Shown: positions 50,934 through 62,252, counted from the first letter of the stretch. The stretch is DNA of 64,000 nt from Aromatoleum toluclasticum ATCC 700605 (GCF_000378245.1 NZ_KB899498.1:124001-188000); one strand, 5' to 3'. The notes: generated from the letters alone by a model not told the origin. Numbers and translations are program-made.

Positions 50934-51704
50934 ATGGGCATTGAGGAAACTATGTGCAATTTGAAAGGCAAGGTTGCCATCGTTACCGGTGGCGCCAAGG
51001 GGATGGGCGCGGCCCATAGTCGGCTTATCGCCCAGCGCGGGGCTGCGGTCATCATCGCCGATGTGGATCCGGTGGGCGAAAAACTCGCCGACGAGTTGAA
51101 CTCGGCTGGTGCCGATGCGCGCTATGTCCATCTCGACGTGACCAAGGAGGAGCAATGGCTTGCCGTCGTCGACGGCGCAGTGAGGTCCCACGGCAAGGTG
51201 GACATCCTGGTCAATAACGCCGGCGTCGTGGTGTTGAAGCCCATCCATGAGTGCACCGCCGAGGAATTCGACTTCGTGTTCAATGTGAATATCAAGGGCG
51301 TCTTCCTCGGCTGCAAAGCGATTCTGCCGGCCATGAAGGCTGCTGGCGGCGGGTCGATCATCAACATTTCCTCGGCCAGCGGCCTGAAAGCCGTGATGCA
51401 GGACTTGGCCCTCTACACGGCATCCAAGGGAGCGGTGCGCCTGTTCTCCAAAGCCCTGGCGCTGGAGTACACCGCCTACGGCATCCGCGTGAACTCGGTA
51501 TTCCCCGGCCTCATCGAGACCTCCCTCAATGCCGAGTTTCTCGCCGATCCAGCCCTGCGCAAGACCATGCTGGGCAACACCATGATTGATCGCCCGGGGC
51601 GCTGCGACGAAGTGGCGGAAGTGGTGGCTTTCCTCGCCTCCCAAGGCGCTTCGTATATGACGGGAGCCGAAGTCGCCGTGGATGGCGGCTGGACGGCCAA
51701 CTGA
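50934..51704 (+). CDS. Short-chain dehydrogenase/reductase
   Basis: 256 residues from the ATG after AGGAGAGTTCGTG; a second in-frame ATG six codons later is possible. TGGAKGMG (18-25) binds the cofactor and Asp43 after strand 2 suggests NAD. Catalytic Ser147, Tyr161 and Lys165 (YTASK) are all present, and VDGGWTAN ends the protein. It resembles 3-alpha/20-beta-hydroxysteroid-type dehydrogenases in general layout, but substrate specificity cannot be read from this. It stands alone, convergent with the MalT-like regulator gene. Confidence 0.92.
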   Translation: MGIEETMCNLKGKVAIVTGGAKGMGAAHSRLIAQRGAAVIIADVDPVGEKLADELNSAGADARYVHLDVTKEEQWLAVVDGAVRSHGKVDILVNNAGVVVLKPIHECTAEEFDFVFNVNIKGVFLGCKAILPAMKAAGGGSIINISSASGLKAVMQDLALYTASKGAVRLFSKALALEYTAYGIRVNSVFPGLIETSLNAEFLADPALRKTMLGNTMIDRPGRCDEVAEVVAFLASQGASYMTGAEVAVDGGWTAN

Positions 51705-51773
51705 GTGAAGGCAGTGGGTCGTGTGCGGGCCAAGGTCCGTTGCTGAAGCGGCCCGCGGCGAAAAACGCGGGCT

Positions 51774-54530
51774 TCAGGTGGGCATCGACGCATCCGGAAT
51801 CAGCGCCATTTGGCGCGCACGGTGCGCTGCGAGTGTTCGACCGGACACTCCGAGCTTGCCATACACGTTCTTCAGGTGCCATTTCACCGTCTCTGGCGTG
51901 ATCACAAGCGTCGTCGCGATCTGCTTGTTCGACAATCCCCTGTTGACCAGTTCGAGGATATCCTGCTCGCGCCGGCTGAGGGCGTCCTCCGCGGCGAGCG
52001 TCGGCACCGAGGGGGCCGGCGCGGGGACCTCCTGGCGCAGTCCGAGTGCCTGCGAAAGTCGGCTGCGGTAGTCGGACTCCGGGACCGAATCCGGTAGCGA
52101 CGTCAGGACCTCGTAGACCAGCGCGGTGGGCAGGTTCTCATCGGCAATGCAGCGGATCAGGCTTGCCGATTCGCACGCGGCCATCGCCGACGACAGCGCC
52201 GAGCGTGCGGCCTCACGATCGCCCCCGCCGTGTCGTGCCACGGCGAGCAGCACTTGCAGTCGTATGTCGCGCAGCGCCCGATCTACCGCATTCGGTGCGT
52301 CGATCATCTGCTGCAGCACCTCCGCCGCCTCGTCGAAGGACTTGTCCTGTAGTAGCAGGCGGACGCGCGACAGCAGCACGTGAGTCGATAGCTTCGGATC
52401 GTTTAGCGATTGCTCGAATCCCAGGGCGACAAGCTCGAAGCGTCGCATCGCACGTTCCGCGTCGACCGAGCGATTTTGCAGCAGCCACAGCCGCACCCGC
52501 TCGGCCGTGCAGGCGGCGAGCAGACGCAGCCATCCACGGTTGTCCGCGACGATCTCGGCCTGGTCGAGCAGGCGATGCGCGGCGTCGAACTGACCACGGG
52601 CGGCCGCCACCTTGACGAGCGATAGATACGCGGACTGCACCGAATCGAGATAACAGGCGTCGTCGATCACATCGAGCCGATGTGCGAGGAGCTCCTCGAC
52701 GACTTCGAACTCGCCCCATTCGTAATGTATTCTGGCGAGCAGCGCGGCGAGCAGCGATGCGGCAGCGGAGCGGCGCCCCGCGTACTCCTCGCAGACCTGC
52801 ATCGCTTCGCGGAGCCGTGCGGCGGCAGCGTCGAGATGCCCCTCGCTGATGTCGCACGCCGCGAGCACGCAGGCGCGGTAACCCATCGTGAAGAGGTTGC
52901 GGGTGGCGTCGCTACGCGGCCGATAGAGGTGGCTCATCGCACGGGCCGTCTCCAAATCGCCGGCCTTCTCGTGGCAATGCACTAGCGAGTTCAGTACGGA
53001 CTCGTGCACCCAAGTGTTGTCTTCGGCCTCTCTTCGATTTCTCGACAAGTGCTCGTAGCACAGCGCGCCGACCTTCAGGGCTTGCCCAATATCGTCCTTG
53101 ATGCTGTGGATCGAGAAGCGTATCGCCCGAAGCTCGAAGCGCCTCGCGTCGCTATCGGGCCACGCACCGTCGCCGAGCTGGCGCTCAAGCTCCTGGACGA
53201 TCGCGAGCGATTCATCGACGCGGACCGTCAGAAGCAGCGCCCATGCGAGCGCAAGCCGCAGGCGCGGACGGCGTGCAACCGCGTCGGGCGGCAGACGATT
53301 GACCGACGCGAGGAAGCCGCGCACGCGGCTGTCGCGGACTTCCTGCATCGCGCAATGCTCGACCCACTCGGCCGCGAGCTCGATGTGGTTCGCAGCCAGC
53401 GCGTGCTTGACCGCTTCGGCCCAGCACTCGTTTTCCGCGAACCATTCTGCGGCGCGAAGATGCAGCGTGGGCAATTCGTCCGGATATTGACGTTCGAGCC
53501 GGGCGCGCAGGAAGTCGGCGAACAGACCGTGATAGCGATACCAAAGGCCGTCGTCGTCTAGGGCCTGCACGAACATGTTCTGTGCGGCCAGCCACTCGAG
53601 CGTCTGCTGACACTCCGTCTGGTCGGTGACGCGTTCGCACAGCGGCCCGGTGAGCCGCTCGAGAATCGACGTACGGAACAGAAAAGAGACTGTTTCCGGG
53701 TCGATGCGGCCTAGGATGCTCTCGGCGATATAGTCGCCGAGCACTCGCGACTGGCCCCCGATGCTAGCGAGAAAGCCTTGCGGGCTGCTGCGCCGCGGCA
53801 ACGCGAGGGCAGCGATCTGCAGTCCCGCGACCCATCCTTCGGTCGCATCGTGGATCGCGCGCGTCTCGCTCGCCGACAGCTTCAGCGTCGACGCGCCGGC
53901 GAAGAAAGCACGTGTCTCCTCGATGCCGAACCGCATCAAGGATGCACCGACCTCGACGAGTTGGTCGCATGCGCGCAGGCGCGGCAGCGGCAGCGGCGGC
54001 TCCGTCCGCGTCGCGATGACGAGGTGGAAATTGTTCGGAAGATGCTGCAGCAGGAAGGCGACAATGTCGTGGACCGTCGGGTCGTGGATCTTGTCGTAAT
54101 CGTCGAGAATAAGCGTGACCTCACGGCCGATCGCCTGCAGGTTGTTGATCAGCGACGTGATGACCACCTTCGCCGACACGATCTTGCCGACGTTTCCGAA
54201 CTCGGCGCTGTCCGCGACGAGCTCACCCAAGGCGTCGGCGACCGTGGTTGTCACATACTCGGCGAAGCGGTTGACGTCGTTGTCATCGTCGTCGAGCGTG
54301 AGCCAGGCGACGATCTGGCTTTCGCCGAGCAGGCTTTCCCGCCACGCCGTGAGCAGCGTCGTTTTGCCGAAACCCGCGGGGGCGATGACCAGCGTGAGCG
54401 CGCGCGCGGCGCCGCGCGCGAGCGACTCGCGAGCCAAGTCGCGGCGCACGATTTTGCGGGAAATTCTCGGTGGACTGAGCTTGGTCCGGATGAAGAGCGG
54501 CGCATGCGCCGGCTGGAATCCTTGCGCCAT
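51774..54530 (-). CDS. MalT-type LuxR-family regulator (ATP-dependent, large)
   Basis: 918 residues in three parts. The N-terminal NTPase domain has the Walker A motif PAGFGKTT (51-58) and a Walker B-like LILDDYDKI around 140. A long helical TPR-like sensor region fills the middle. A C-terminal LuxR helix-turn-helix (LSNKQIATTLVITPETVKWH) lies in the last 60 residues. This is the STAND/MalT class, where ATP and an inducer control oligomerisation on DNA. It is divergent from the SnoaL-OYE operon. A degraded relative lies at 25.5 kb. It is the best candidate regulator for the repeated C-run/G-run elements, which recall MalT-box-like G-rich sites; that link is untested. Confidence 0.93.
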   Translation of the reverse strand: MAQGFQPAHAPLFIRTKLSPPRISRKIVRRDLARESLARGAARALTLVIAPAGFGKTTLLTAWRESLLGESQIVAWLTLDDDDNDVNRFAEYVTTTVADALGELVADSAEFGNVGKIVSAKVVITSLINNLQAIGREVTLILDDYDKIHDPTVHDIVAFLLQHLPNNFHLVIATRTEPPLPLPRLRACDQLVEVGASLMRFGIEETRAFFAGASTLKLSASETRAIHDATEGWVAGLQIAALALPRRSSPQGFLASIGGQSRVLGDYIAESILGRIDPETVSFLFRTSILERLTGPLCERVTDQTECQQTLEWLAAQNMFVQALDDDGLWYRYHGLFADFLRARLERQYPDELPTLHLRAAEWFAENECWAEAVKHALAANHIELAAEWVEHCAMQEVRDSRVRGFLASVNRLPPDAVARRPRLRLALAWALLLTVRVDESLAIVQELERQLGDGAWPDSDARRFELRAIRFSIHSIKDDIGQALKVGALCYEHLSRNRREAEDNTWVHESVLNSLVHCHEKAGDLETARAMSHLYRPRSDATRNLFTMGYRACVLAACDISEGHLDAAAARLREAMQVCEEYAGRRSAAASLLAALLARIHYEWGEFEVVEELLAHRLDVIDDACYLDSVQSAYLSLVKVAAARGQFDAAHRLLDQAEIVADNRGWLRLLAACTAERVRLWLLQNRSVDAERAMRRFELVALGFEQSLNDPKLSTHVLLSRVRLLLQDKSFDEAAEVLQQMIDAPNAVDRALRDIRLQVLLAVARHGGGDREAARSALSSAMAACESASLIRCIADENLPTALVYEVLTSLPDSVPESDYRSRLSQALGLRQEVPAPAPSVPTLAAEDALSRREQDILELVNRGLSNKQIATTLVITPETVKWHLKNVYGKLGVSGRTLAAHRARQMALIPDASMPT

Positions 54531-54866
54531 GTAATTCGGGTCTCCTCCGAACGAGTCGCTATCGCGTGCGACTCTTGTAGTACGTCACCGATCTCGGTCG
54601 GGGCCTCTTCCGGCGGTGATCGCGGCTGTTGCACACGGGTCGTCATCGACCTCTATGGTCACAGTACGGCAAGTGCTCGCGGAAATCAAGTATTGAACCA
54701 TACGTTTTGATCATCCTATGGCATCGCTCATGGAGCCCCCCCAATGGCTGCTCCCCGCCCCCCAAAACGAGGGTTTCGGCATCCGGAAGCCGTCCAGTAG
54801 TCTCCAACCCGGGTGTTCGATTCCCCGAATTTAGCCATGCTTCCCGAACAAATCAGGAGACGTATG
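54531..54866. promoter_or_regulatory. Divergent control region MalT-like regulator / SnoaL operon
   Basis: About 335 bases. ACCATACG (54697-54704), followed by CTATGG 11 bases on, forms an imperfect inverted repeat related to the 17251 palindrome. A C-run/G-run element follows at 54754-54776 (CCCGCCCCCC, AAAACGA, GGGTTT). Its distance to the 54867 start (about 100 bases) is like that of the similar elements elsewhere. Confidence 0.5.
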
Positions 54867-55271
54867 ATGAGCATCGAAGACAACAAGAAGTTGGTCGCGG
54901 CGTTCTGGGAGGCGGTCTCGAAGCTGGACTTCGACACCGCCCTACCGATGACGGCGGATGAGGGCTTCACGTGGTGGCTAGCCGGCGACCCCGAGAAGTT
55001 CCCGATGGCAGGGCTGATGAGCAAGGAGCAGTTTCTGGAACTCTTCAAGGAAATCCTGAAGATCGCGCCGGAAGGGATCCAGGTGAAACCGATCGCATGG
55101 ACGGCCGAAGGTGATCGCGTCGCGCTGGAAGCTGAGTCGTCCGCGAAGACGCTCTCGGGCAAGGTGTATCACAACAAGTACCACTTCCTGCATGTCGTCC
55201 GGGATGGAAAGATCCAGTCCGTGCGCGAATATCTCGACACGATGCATACCAACGACGTGTTCTGCTCGTGA
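54867..55271 (+). CDS. SnoaL-like/NTF2-fold protein
   Basis: 134 residues from the second of two adjacent ATGs, chosen for better spacing to AGGAG. NKKLVAAFWEAVSKLDFDTALPMTADEGFTWWLAGD is a typical NTF2-fold opening, and HNKYHFLHVVRDGKIQSVREYLDTMHTNDVF a typical end, as in SnoaL and limonene-epoxide-hydrolase-like proteins. The hydrophobic pocket residues are aromatic. It is the first gene after the MalT-like regulator's divergent promoter and is followed by an OYE-type enzyme 63 bases on. Isomerisation or hydration of a ring compound is a reasonable guess. Confidence 0.85.
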   Translation: MSIEDNKKLVAAFWEAVSKLDFDTALPMTADEGFTWWLAGDPEKFPMAGLMSKEQFLELFKEILKIAPEGIQVKPIAWTAEGDRVALEAESSAKTLSGKVYHNKYHFLHVVRDGKIQSVREYLDTMHTNDVFCS

Positions 55272-55334
55272 TACCAATTGGAAGGGGCGCGAGATCGACG
55301 CAGCGTCCTTCCGGCTCATTTCCGAGGTTCGAAA

Positions 55335-56621
55335 ATGACAAGTCATATCGCACAGCCCGTCGCGCTACCCTGCGGTGCCGTTCTTCCGAATCGGCTGGCA
55401 AAAGCGGCGATGACCGAGGGGTTGGCCGACGCGATGAATCGGGCCACCGAACGGCACGAGACGTTGTATCGCCGCTGGGCCGAGGGGGGTGCAGGGTTGC
55501 TGATCACCGGCAATGTCCAGGTCGACCGCTTGCATCTCGAACGACCCGGCAACATCGCGATCGATGGCAACGGCGGACTCGATGCGTTATGCCGGTTGGC
55601 GAAGGCGGGGACGTCCGCCGGCAACCACTTGTGGATGCAGATCAACCATCCGGGCCGGCAGACGCCGTCCTCGGTGAATCCGCGTCCGCTGGCACCCTCG
55701 GCGATCGCGCTGGCGGCGCAGGAAGCGGGGTGCGGGGAGCCGCAGGCGATGACCGAGGCGCAGGTCGAGGACGTCATCGCGCGTTTCGTTCATGCTGCCA
55801 GCGTCGCGCAGAACTGCGGCTTCACCGGCGTGCAGATCCACGCGGCGCACGGCTACCTGCTGTCGCAGTTCCTCAGTCCGCTCTCGAACGATCGACGGGA
55901 CTCGTGGGGAGGTTCGCTCGAGAACCGCGCGCGGATATTGATGGAGATAGTCCGTGGCGTCCGCCAGGCGGTCGGTGCGGATTTCCCGATCTCGGTGAAG
56001 CTTAATTCCGCCGATTTCCAGAAGGGCGGATTCAGCGACGAGGAGTCGATGCAGGTCGTGCGCTGGCTCGGCGACGAGGGGATCGACTTGCTTGAGATTT
56101 CGGGCGGCAATTACGAGCAGATGTGCATGATCGGGCGTACAGACGACCAGATGGATCGCGCGAAACCGCTGGCCGAGAGCACGCGGCGTCGCGAGGCCTA
56201 TTTTCTTGACTACGCGGCGCGCGTGCGTCCGCTGGCGTCGATGCCGCTGATGATCACCGGCGGGTTCCGATCGCGGGATGCGATGGAGGAAGGCCTGCGT
56301 GCGGGCGAACTCGACGTCGTCGGCCTCGCGCGGCCGCTGTGCGTCGACGCGGACATCTGCCGCAAGCTGCTGACCGGCGCCCGCGATCGCGCGCCGTCGC
56401 CCGAAGACGAGCTGTCGATCGACCGGGCCGCGCTCGGCCCCGAAGTCGATGACAAGACGCTGCGCACGACCGAATCGTGGGCGCAGGTCGCATGGTCTTG
56501 CATGCAGTTGCTGCGCATGGGCAACGGCGAGGATCCCGATCTGCGGATGTCGTTGCTCGAGGCGCTGGTCGGCTATGACGCCAATGAAAAGGCGGCACTG
56601 GCAGCGCTCTGCCGCTCGTGA
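55335..56621 (+). CDS. Old yellow enzyme-family oxidoreductase (NADH:flavin)
   Basis: 428 residues from the ATG at 55335; the longer ORF start lies before the real ribosome site and reads poorly. AVLPNRLAKAAMTEGLADAMNR is the N-terminal FMN-site segment; QINHPGRQT and QIHAAHGYLLSQFLSPLSNDRRDSWGG the active-site motifs; ELDVVGLARPLCVDADICRKLL ends the barrel. There is no FeS or second flavin domain. It likely reduces an enone or enoyl-type double bond, with the following oxidoreductase as partner gene (60 bases on). Confidence 0.92.
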   Translation: MTSHIAQPVALPCGAVLPNRLAKAAMTEGLADAMNRATERHETLYRRWAEGGAGLLITGNVQVDRLHLERPGNIAIDGNGGLDALCRLAKAGTSAGNHLWMQINHPGRQTPSSVNPRPLAPSAIALAAQEAGCGEPQAMTEAQVEDVIARFVHAASVAQNCGFTGVQIHAAHGYLLSQFLSPLSNDRRDSWGGSLENRARILMEIVRGVRQAVGADFPISVKLNSADFQKGGFSDEESMQVVRWLGDEGIDLLEISGGNYEQMCMIGRTDDQMDRAKPLAESTRRREAYFLDYAARVRPLASMPLMITGGFRSRDAMEEGLRAGELDVVGLARPLCVDADICRKLLTGARDRAPSPEDELSIDRAALGPEVDDKTLRTTESWAQVAWSCMQLLRMGNGEDPDLRMSLLEALVGYDANEKAALAALCRS

Positions 56622-56681
56622 CCGGCTCGCAGGCGGATCTGACGAAAAACCGTCAGTCGGCTTCATAGACGAGGAGATAAT

Positions 56682-57689
56682 ATGAAGACGTACGTTCTTA
56701 AAGGAAATGGGCTCGAGGGCCTGACGCTGGGCGAGACCGGGCGGCCGGCATCGCCCGGCTACGGCCAAGTGCTCGTGAGAATGCGCGCCGCTTCGCTGAA
56801 TTTCCGTGATCTGCTCGTGCTCGACGGGGCCTACGGGGCGCGCAAGCCTGACCTCGTGCCGCTGTCGGACGGCGCGGGCGAAGTGGAGGCCGTGGGCGAC
56901 GGCGTCTCCCGGGTGCGACCCGGTGACCGCGTTGCGCTGACCTTTCACCTCGACTGGGTCGCCGGCGCATTCGGCCCGGGGCTGAATCCGGTCGGGCGGG
57001 GCGGGGGCGCCGCGGACGGCGTGCTCGCCGAATACGTCTGCGTATCGCAGGACGAAGTCGTGCGGCTGCCCGACCACCTATCGTTCGAGCAGGGGGCGAC
57101 GCTGCCGTGCGCGGCCCTGAGCGCGTGGACGTCGCTGTGGGCGGCTGCACCCCTGCTGCCCGGGGACACGGTGCTGGTGCAGGGCAGCGGCGGCGTGTCG
57201 GTGTTCGCGCTGCAGCTCGCCAAGCTCGCCGGGGCGCGAGTCATCGCGACCTCGTCGGGCCCCGATAAGCTCGCGCGGCTGCAAGCGCTCGGCGCCGACG
57301 AGCTGATCGACTATCGTCGTATGCCAGAATGGCACACGCAGGTACTGGAACTGACTGACGGTGTCGGTGTGGATGTCGTCGTCGAAGTCGGCGGGGCGGG
57401 TACGTTCGAGAAGTCGGTCGCGGCGACGCGCGTCGGCGGCCGGATCAGCGTGGTCGGCCTGCTCGACGGCATGCCGCAGCTCGGTCCGGATTTCTTCTTG
57501 CGCATGCAGTCGATCCATCCGATCCGCGTAGGCAGTCGCGAGCATTTCGAGAATATGAACCGCGCTATCGTCCGGCATCGCCTTGAGCCGGTCATCGACC
57601 GCGTGTTCGGCTTCGGTGAGGCGGCCGAGGCGTTCCGCCATTTCGAAGGCCGACGGCACTTCGGAAAAGTCGTCGTCCGCGTCGACTGA
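56682..57689 (+). CDS. Medium-chain NAD(P)-dependent oxidoreductase
   Basis: 335 residues. VLVRMRAASLNFRDLLVLDGAYG and SDGAGEVEAVGDGVSRVRPGDRVA are the MDR N-terminal segments; VLVQGSGGVSVFALQLAKLAGARVIATSS the cofactor loop; EVGGAGTFEKSVAATRVGGRISVVG the following strand. The residues that bind catalytic zinc in alcohol dehydrogenases are not evident, so it probably belongs with the zinc-independent quinone-oxidoreductase/enoyl-reductase group. GAGGAGATAAT is the ribosome site. It is the last gene of the SnoaL-OYE-MDR operon. Confidence 0.9.
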   Translation: MKTYVLKGNGLEGLTLGETGRPASPGYGQVLVRMRAASLNFRDLLVLDGAYGARKPDLVPLSDGAGEVEAVGDGVSRVRPGDRVALTFHLDWVAGAFGPGLNPVGRGGGAADGVLAEYVCVSQDEVVRLPDHLSFEQGATLPCAALSAWTSLWAAAPLLPGDTVLVQGSGGVSVFALQLAKLAGARVIATSSGPDKLARLQALGADELIDYRRMPEWHTQVLELTDGVGVDVVVEVGGAGTFEKSVAATRVGGRISVVGLLDGMPQLGPDFFLRMQSIHPIRVGSREHFENMNRAIVRHRLEPVIDRVFGFGEAAEAFRHFEGRRHFGKVVVRVD

Positions 57690-58123
57690 CTCGCCCGCCC
57701 GTCACCTTCCGTCGGTCCTGGCGCGAGTGTCGCAGCTTGCGCCGATCGCTTTGTCAACTTCGAGTCGATGCAGGAGGCGATGGCGTCGGCCGAGGGGCAG
57801 AATGCGAGCCTGCGATTGCAGGCCGACGAGCTGGAGTTCTGCCATACGCCTCGGATGAGCACCTTCCTGACGGAAGAGCACGTCATTTTCGATTACACGG
57901 CCGAGGATGATCCGGTCGGGCCGCGGGCGTGTCCCACGCGCCCACTGCAGTCGCCTATCCCGCGAGAAATTCCTTGGTCGCCTTGGCGGCGTGACATCTC
58001 CTTGCAGCCCGGCGTAGCTCGCGGTCGAGACGACCGCACCCTCCTATGCGGCTCCTCCTCGTACTCGCTCCGAAGGACGCGGGTTTGCGGGGCGATCTCT
58101 CACGCCGATCGCCCCTGGCGGCT
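57690..58123. other. Region between convergent operons
   Basis: About 430 bases. A plus-strand frame (57768-58127) has a stretch reading FESMQEAMASAEGQNASLRL that looks coding for about 50 codons and might be a relic of a gene tail, but I cannot assign it. No strong terminator hairpin was found by eye. The minus-strand operon ends at 58124. Confidence 0.4.
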
Positions 58124-60079
<1,956 letters not shown>

Positions 60080-60120
60080 GGTTCGGGTCCTCGAGAAGGC
60101 TCGGCGCCGCGGGGCGTCGG

Positions 60121-61356
60121 TCATTGACGGCGGCTCGCCGGCGCGGCGAGGTCCGGAAAGTCGGTGGAGCGGGCGAGCGAGTCGGCATCGTAGGGCTTCA
60201 GCAAGTCCATACGGCCGGCGCGCACGAGACGCGCCCAGTCGGGATTGGCTAGCATTGCCCGGCCAACGGCGATCAGATCGAAGTCGCCGCGCGTGAACAT
60301 CTCCATGACTCGGTCGAGGTTCGTCACCGCGGCTTCGCGGGCCTTCTCGTCCTTTTCGAGCCGGCGGATCGTGTAGGGCACGAGCTCCTGGTTGAGGCTG
60401 ATCGAGCCGACCGTGATCGTCGGCAGGCCAGTGAGTTTCTTCGTCCACCCGGCGAGGTTTAGATCGCTGACGGGGAACTCTGGCTCCCAGAAGCGGCGGG
60501 TCGAGCAGTGGAAGCAATCGACACCGGCGTCGGCGAGCGCCTCGAGCATGCCAGCGAGTTCGCGGGGCGTCTCGGCGAGGCGGGCGCCGTAGTCCTGGAT
60601 TTTCCACTGGGAATAGCGGAAGAAGATCGGGAAGTCCCGGCCGGCACGGTGGCGGCACTCCTTCACAAGCTCGACTGCGAAGCGGGCGCGCGCCTTCAGC
60701 GTCGCGCCGCCGTAGCCGTCGGTCCGTCGGTTCGTCACGTGCCACAGGAACTGGTCGATCAGGTAGCCGTGCGCCGCGTGGATTTCCAGACCGTCGAAAC
60801 CTAGCCGCCTGGCATCTTCCGCGGCTTGTCCGTAGATGCCGATGATCTCATCGATGGCGCGCTGGCTCATCGGCTCGGCGTACTGCTGCGGCGCTTTCAT
60901 CGGTGTGCCGTCGCTCGGCTGGATGTACAGGCCGGACGGACCCTTCGACGGCAGGTGGTAGAACGGCCAGCTGCTCGGCTTGCGGATCATGCCGACATGC
61001 CAAAGCTGCGGGATCATCTTCGCGCCCGCCTCCTGCACTTGGCGGGCGATGTGCTGCCAGTCGGTCAGCGGCCACAGGCTGTGAAAATGCGCCTGGTCCG
61101 GCTCTGCCGGGGCGACCGGGTCGCCGACTGCGGCCGCTTCGCCGATCAGCAGTCCGGTGCCTCCCTCGGCGCGCAGCCGGTAATAGCGTGCGAAGCTCGG
61201 GCCGAGCACGCCCCCGCGCGCCTTGCCGTGTCCCATCGCGGGCATGACGATGCGGTTTTTCAGTTCGAGGGAGCGGACGCGCAGCGGTTCGAAGAGCGGA
61301 GCGAGGTCCGGGGCGATGCGCTCATCGATCCGGACCGAATCGAGAGCTTCGGTCAT
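60121..61356 (-). CDS. Old yellow enzyme-family protein, barrel domain only
   Basis: 411 residues. LELKNRIVMPAMGHGKARGGVLG, QLWHVGMIRKPSSW, LEIHAAHGYLIDQFLWHVTNRRTDGYGG and FDLIAVGRAMLANPDWARLVR are OYE barrel motifs. The Cys-rich FeS segment and the FAD/NAD domains of the downstream FadH-like protein are absent, so this is a shorter stand-alone paralogue. The substrate-side segment after QLWHVGMI differs from classical OYEs (long proline/aromatic insert), pointing to another substrate. It may be a partner or a separate reductase in the same operon. Confidence 0.9.
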   Translation of the reverse strand: MTEALDSVRIDERIAPDLAPLFEPLRVRSLELKNRIVMPAMGHGKARGGVLGPSFARYYRLRAEGGTGLLIGEAAAVGDPVAPAEPDQAHFHSLWPLTDWQHIARQVQEAGAKMIPQLWHVGMIRKPSSWPFYHLPSKGPSGLYIQPSDGTPMKAPQQYAEPMSQRAIDEIIGIYGQAAEDARRLGFDGLEIHAAHGYLIDQFLWHVTNRRTDGYGGATLKARARFAVELVKECRHRAGRDFPIFFRYSQWKIQDYGARLAETPRELAGMLEALADAGVDCFHCSTRRFWEPEFPVSDLNLAGWTKKLTGLPTITVGSISLNQELVPYTIRRLEKDEKAREAAVTNLDRVMEMFTRGDFDLIAVGRAMLANPDWARLVRAGRMDLLKPYDADSLARSTDFPDLAAPASRRQ

Positions 61357-61390
61357 GGCGTTGCTTTGTCGCGGATGAGGGGAGGGTGGG

Positions 61391-61417
61391 GCGGGACTCG
61401 ACGAGTGTGAGTCCCGC
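61391..61417 (-). terminator. Intra-operon hairpin between BadI-like and OYE genes
   Basis: GCGGGACTC (61391-61399) pairs exactly with GAGTCCCGC (61409-61417), with a 9-base loop. It lies 41 bases after the crotonase stop on the minus strand and ahead of the OYE start, so it may act as partial terminator or attenuator. Confidence 0.5.
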
Positions 61418-61457
61418 TGTGTTCGCGCGGGCCGGCGAGCCGGTGAAACGGCAGGTA

Positions 61458-62252
61458 TCAGGTATCCGCGCGTCGGAACTTGCGGAAATCCGGCTTGCGC
61501 TTTTCCATGAAGGCGGTCGCGCCTTCGGTCATTTCATCGCAGCCGGCCATGCGGGTCATCGCGAGCTTCGCGAGCTCGAACGACGGCATCAGCATGTCGA
61601 ACCAGACGTTCGCGCCGATCTTGCTCATCTCCAGGTAGGCCGGGCTGCGATCGAGCAGCGTCTCGCACCATTCCTGCACTTCGTCGTGAAGCCGTTCGTG
61701 CGGCACGACCTTGTTGACCATGCCGAGCGCGAGCGCCTCCTGCGCGGTGTATTGCTTGCACATGTAGACGATCTCGCGCGTCTTCTTCTCGCCGACGGTC
61801 AGCGCCAGCAGGTTCGTTCCACCGAAGAACGGCGAGCTGCCGATTTTCGGGCCGACCTGACCGAAGGTTGCGTGCTCAGAGGCGATCGCGAGGTCGGCGC
61901 AGATCACGACCTCGTTGCCGCCGCCGATCGCTGCGCCATTGACGGCCGCGATCACCGGTTGGCGGATGCGGCGCATCAGCGTGAGCCCGCGCACCGCGGC
62001 ATCGAAGAGCTTCCGGCCTTTCTCGGGGCTGAAGTTCGTCAGGTCGGCGAGATAGCCGCCCGCGCAAAAACCCTTGTCGCCCGCACCGGTGACGACGACC
62101 ACGCCGATTGTCGGGTCCTCGTGGCAGCGCTCGAGTGCGTCGGCGTACTCGGTGATCATCGCGTGATCGAAACTGTTACGACGCTCCGGGTGGTTGAATG
62201 TGATCCATGCGACGGCGCCGCGCTTTTCGAAGAGGATGTGCTCGAAGCTCAT
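61458..62252 (-). CDS. BadI/MenB-like crotonase (candidate ring-opening or ring-closing CoA enzyme)
   Basis: 264 residues. The oxyanion-hole parts are AGDKGFCAGGYLADL and VNGAAIGGGNEVVICADLAIA. The region FGQVGPKIGSSPFFGGTNLLA, followed by GEKKTREIVYMCKQYTAQEA and ending EKRKPDFRKF, resembles 2-ketocyclohexanecarboxyl-CoA hydrolase (BadI) and naphthoate synthase (MenB) more than ordinary hydratases. These enzymes open or close rings on a beta-keto CoA ester. The conserved Asp of their GSxD motif is replaced here (GSSPFF), so the activity is uncertain. It sits between an SDR and OYE genes, consistent with alicyclic ring degradation. Confidence 0.85.
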   Translation of the reverse strand: MSFEHILFEKRGAVAWITFNHPERRNSFDHAMITEYADALERCHEDPTIGVVVVTGAGDKGFCAGGYLADLTNFSPEKGRKLFDAAVRGLTLMRRIRQPVIAAVNGAAIGGGNEVVICADLAIASEHATFGQVGPKIGSSPFFGGTNLLALTVGEKKTREIVYMCKQYTAQEALALGMVNKVVPHERLHDEVQEWCETLLDRSPAYLEMSKIGANVWFDMLMPSFELAKLAMTRMAGCDEMTEGATAFMEKRKPDFRKFRRADT

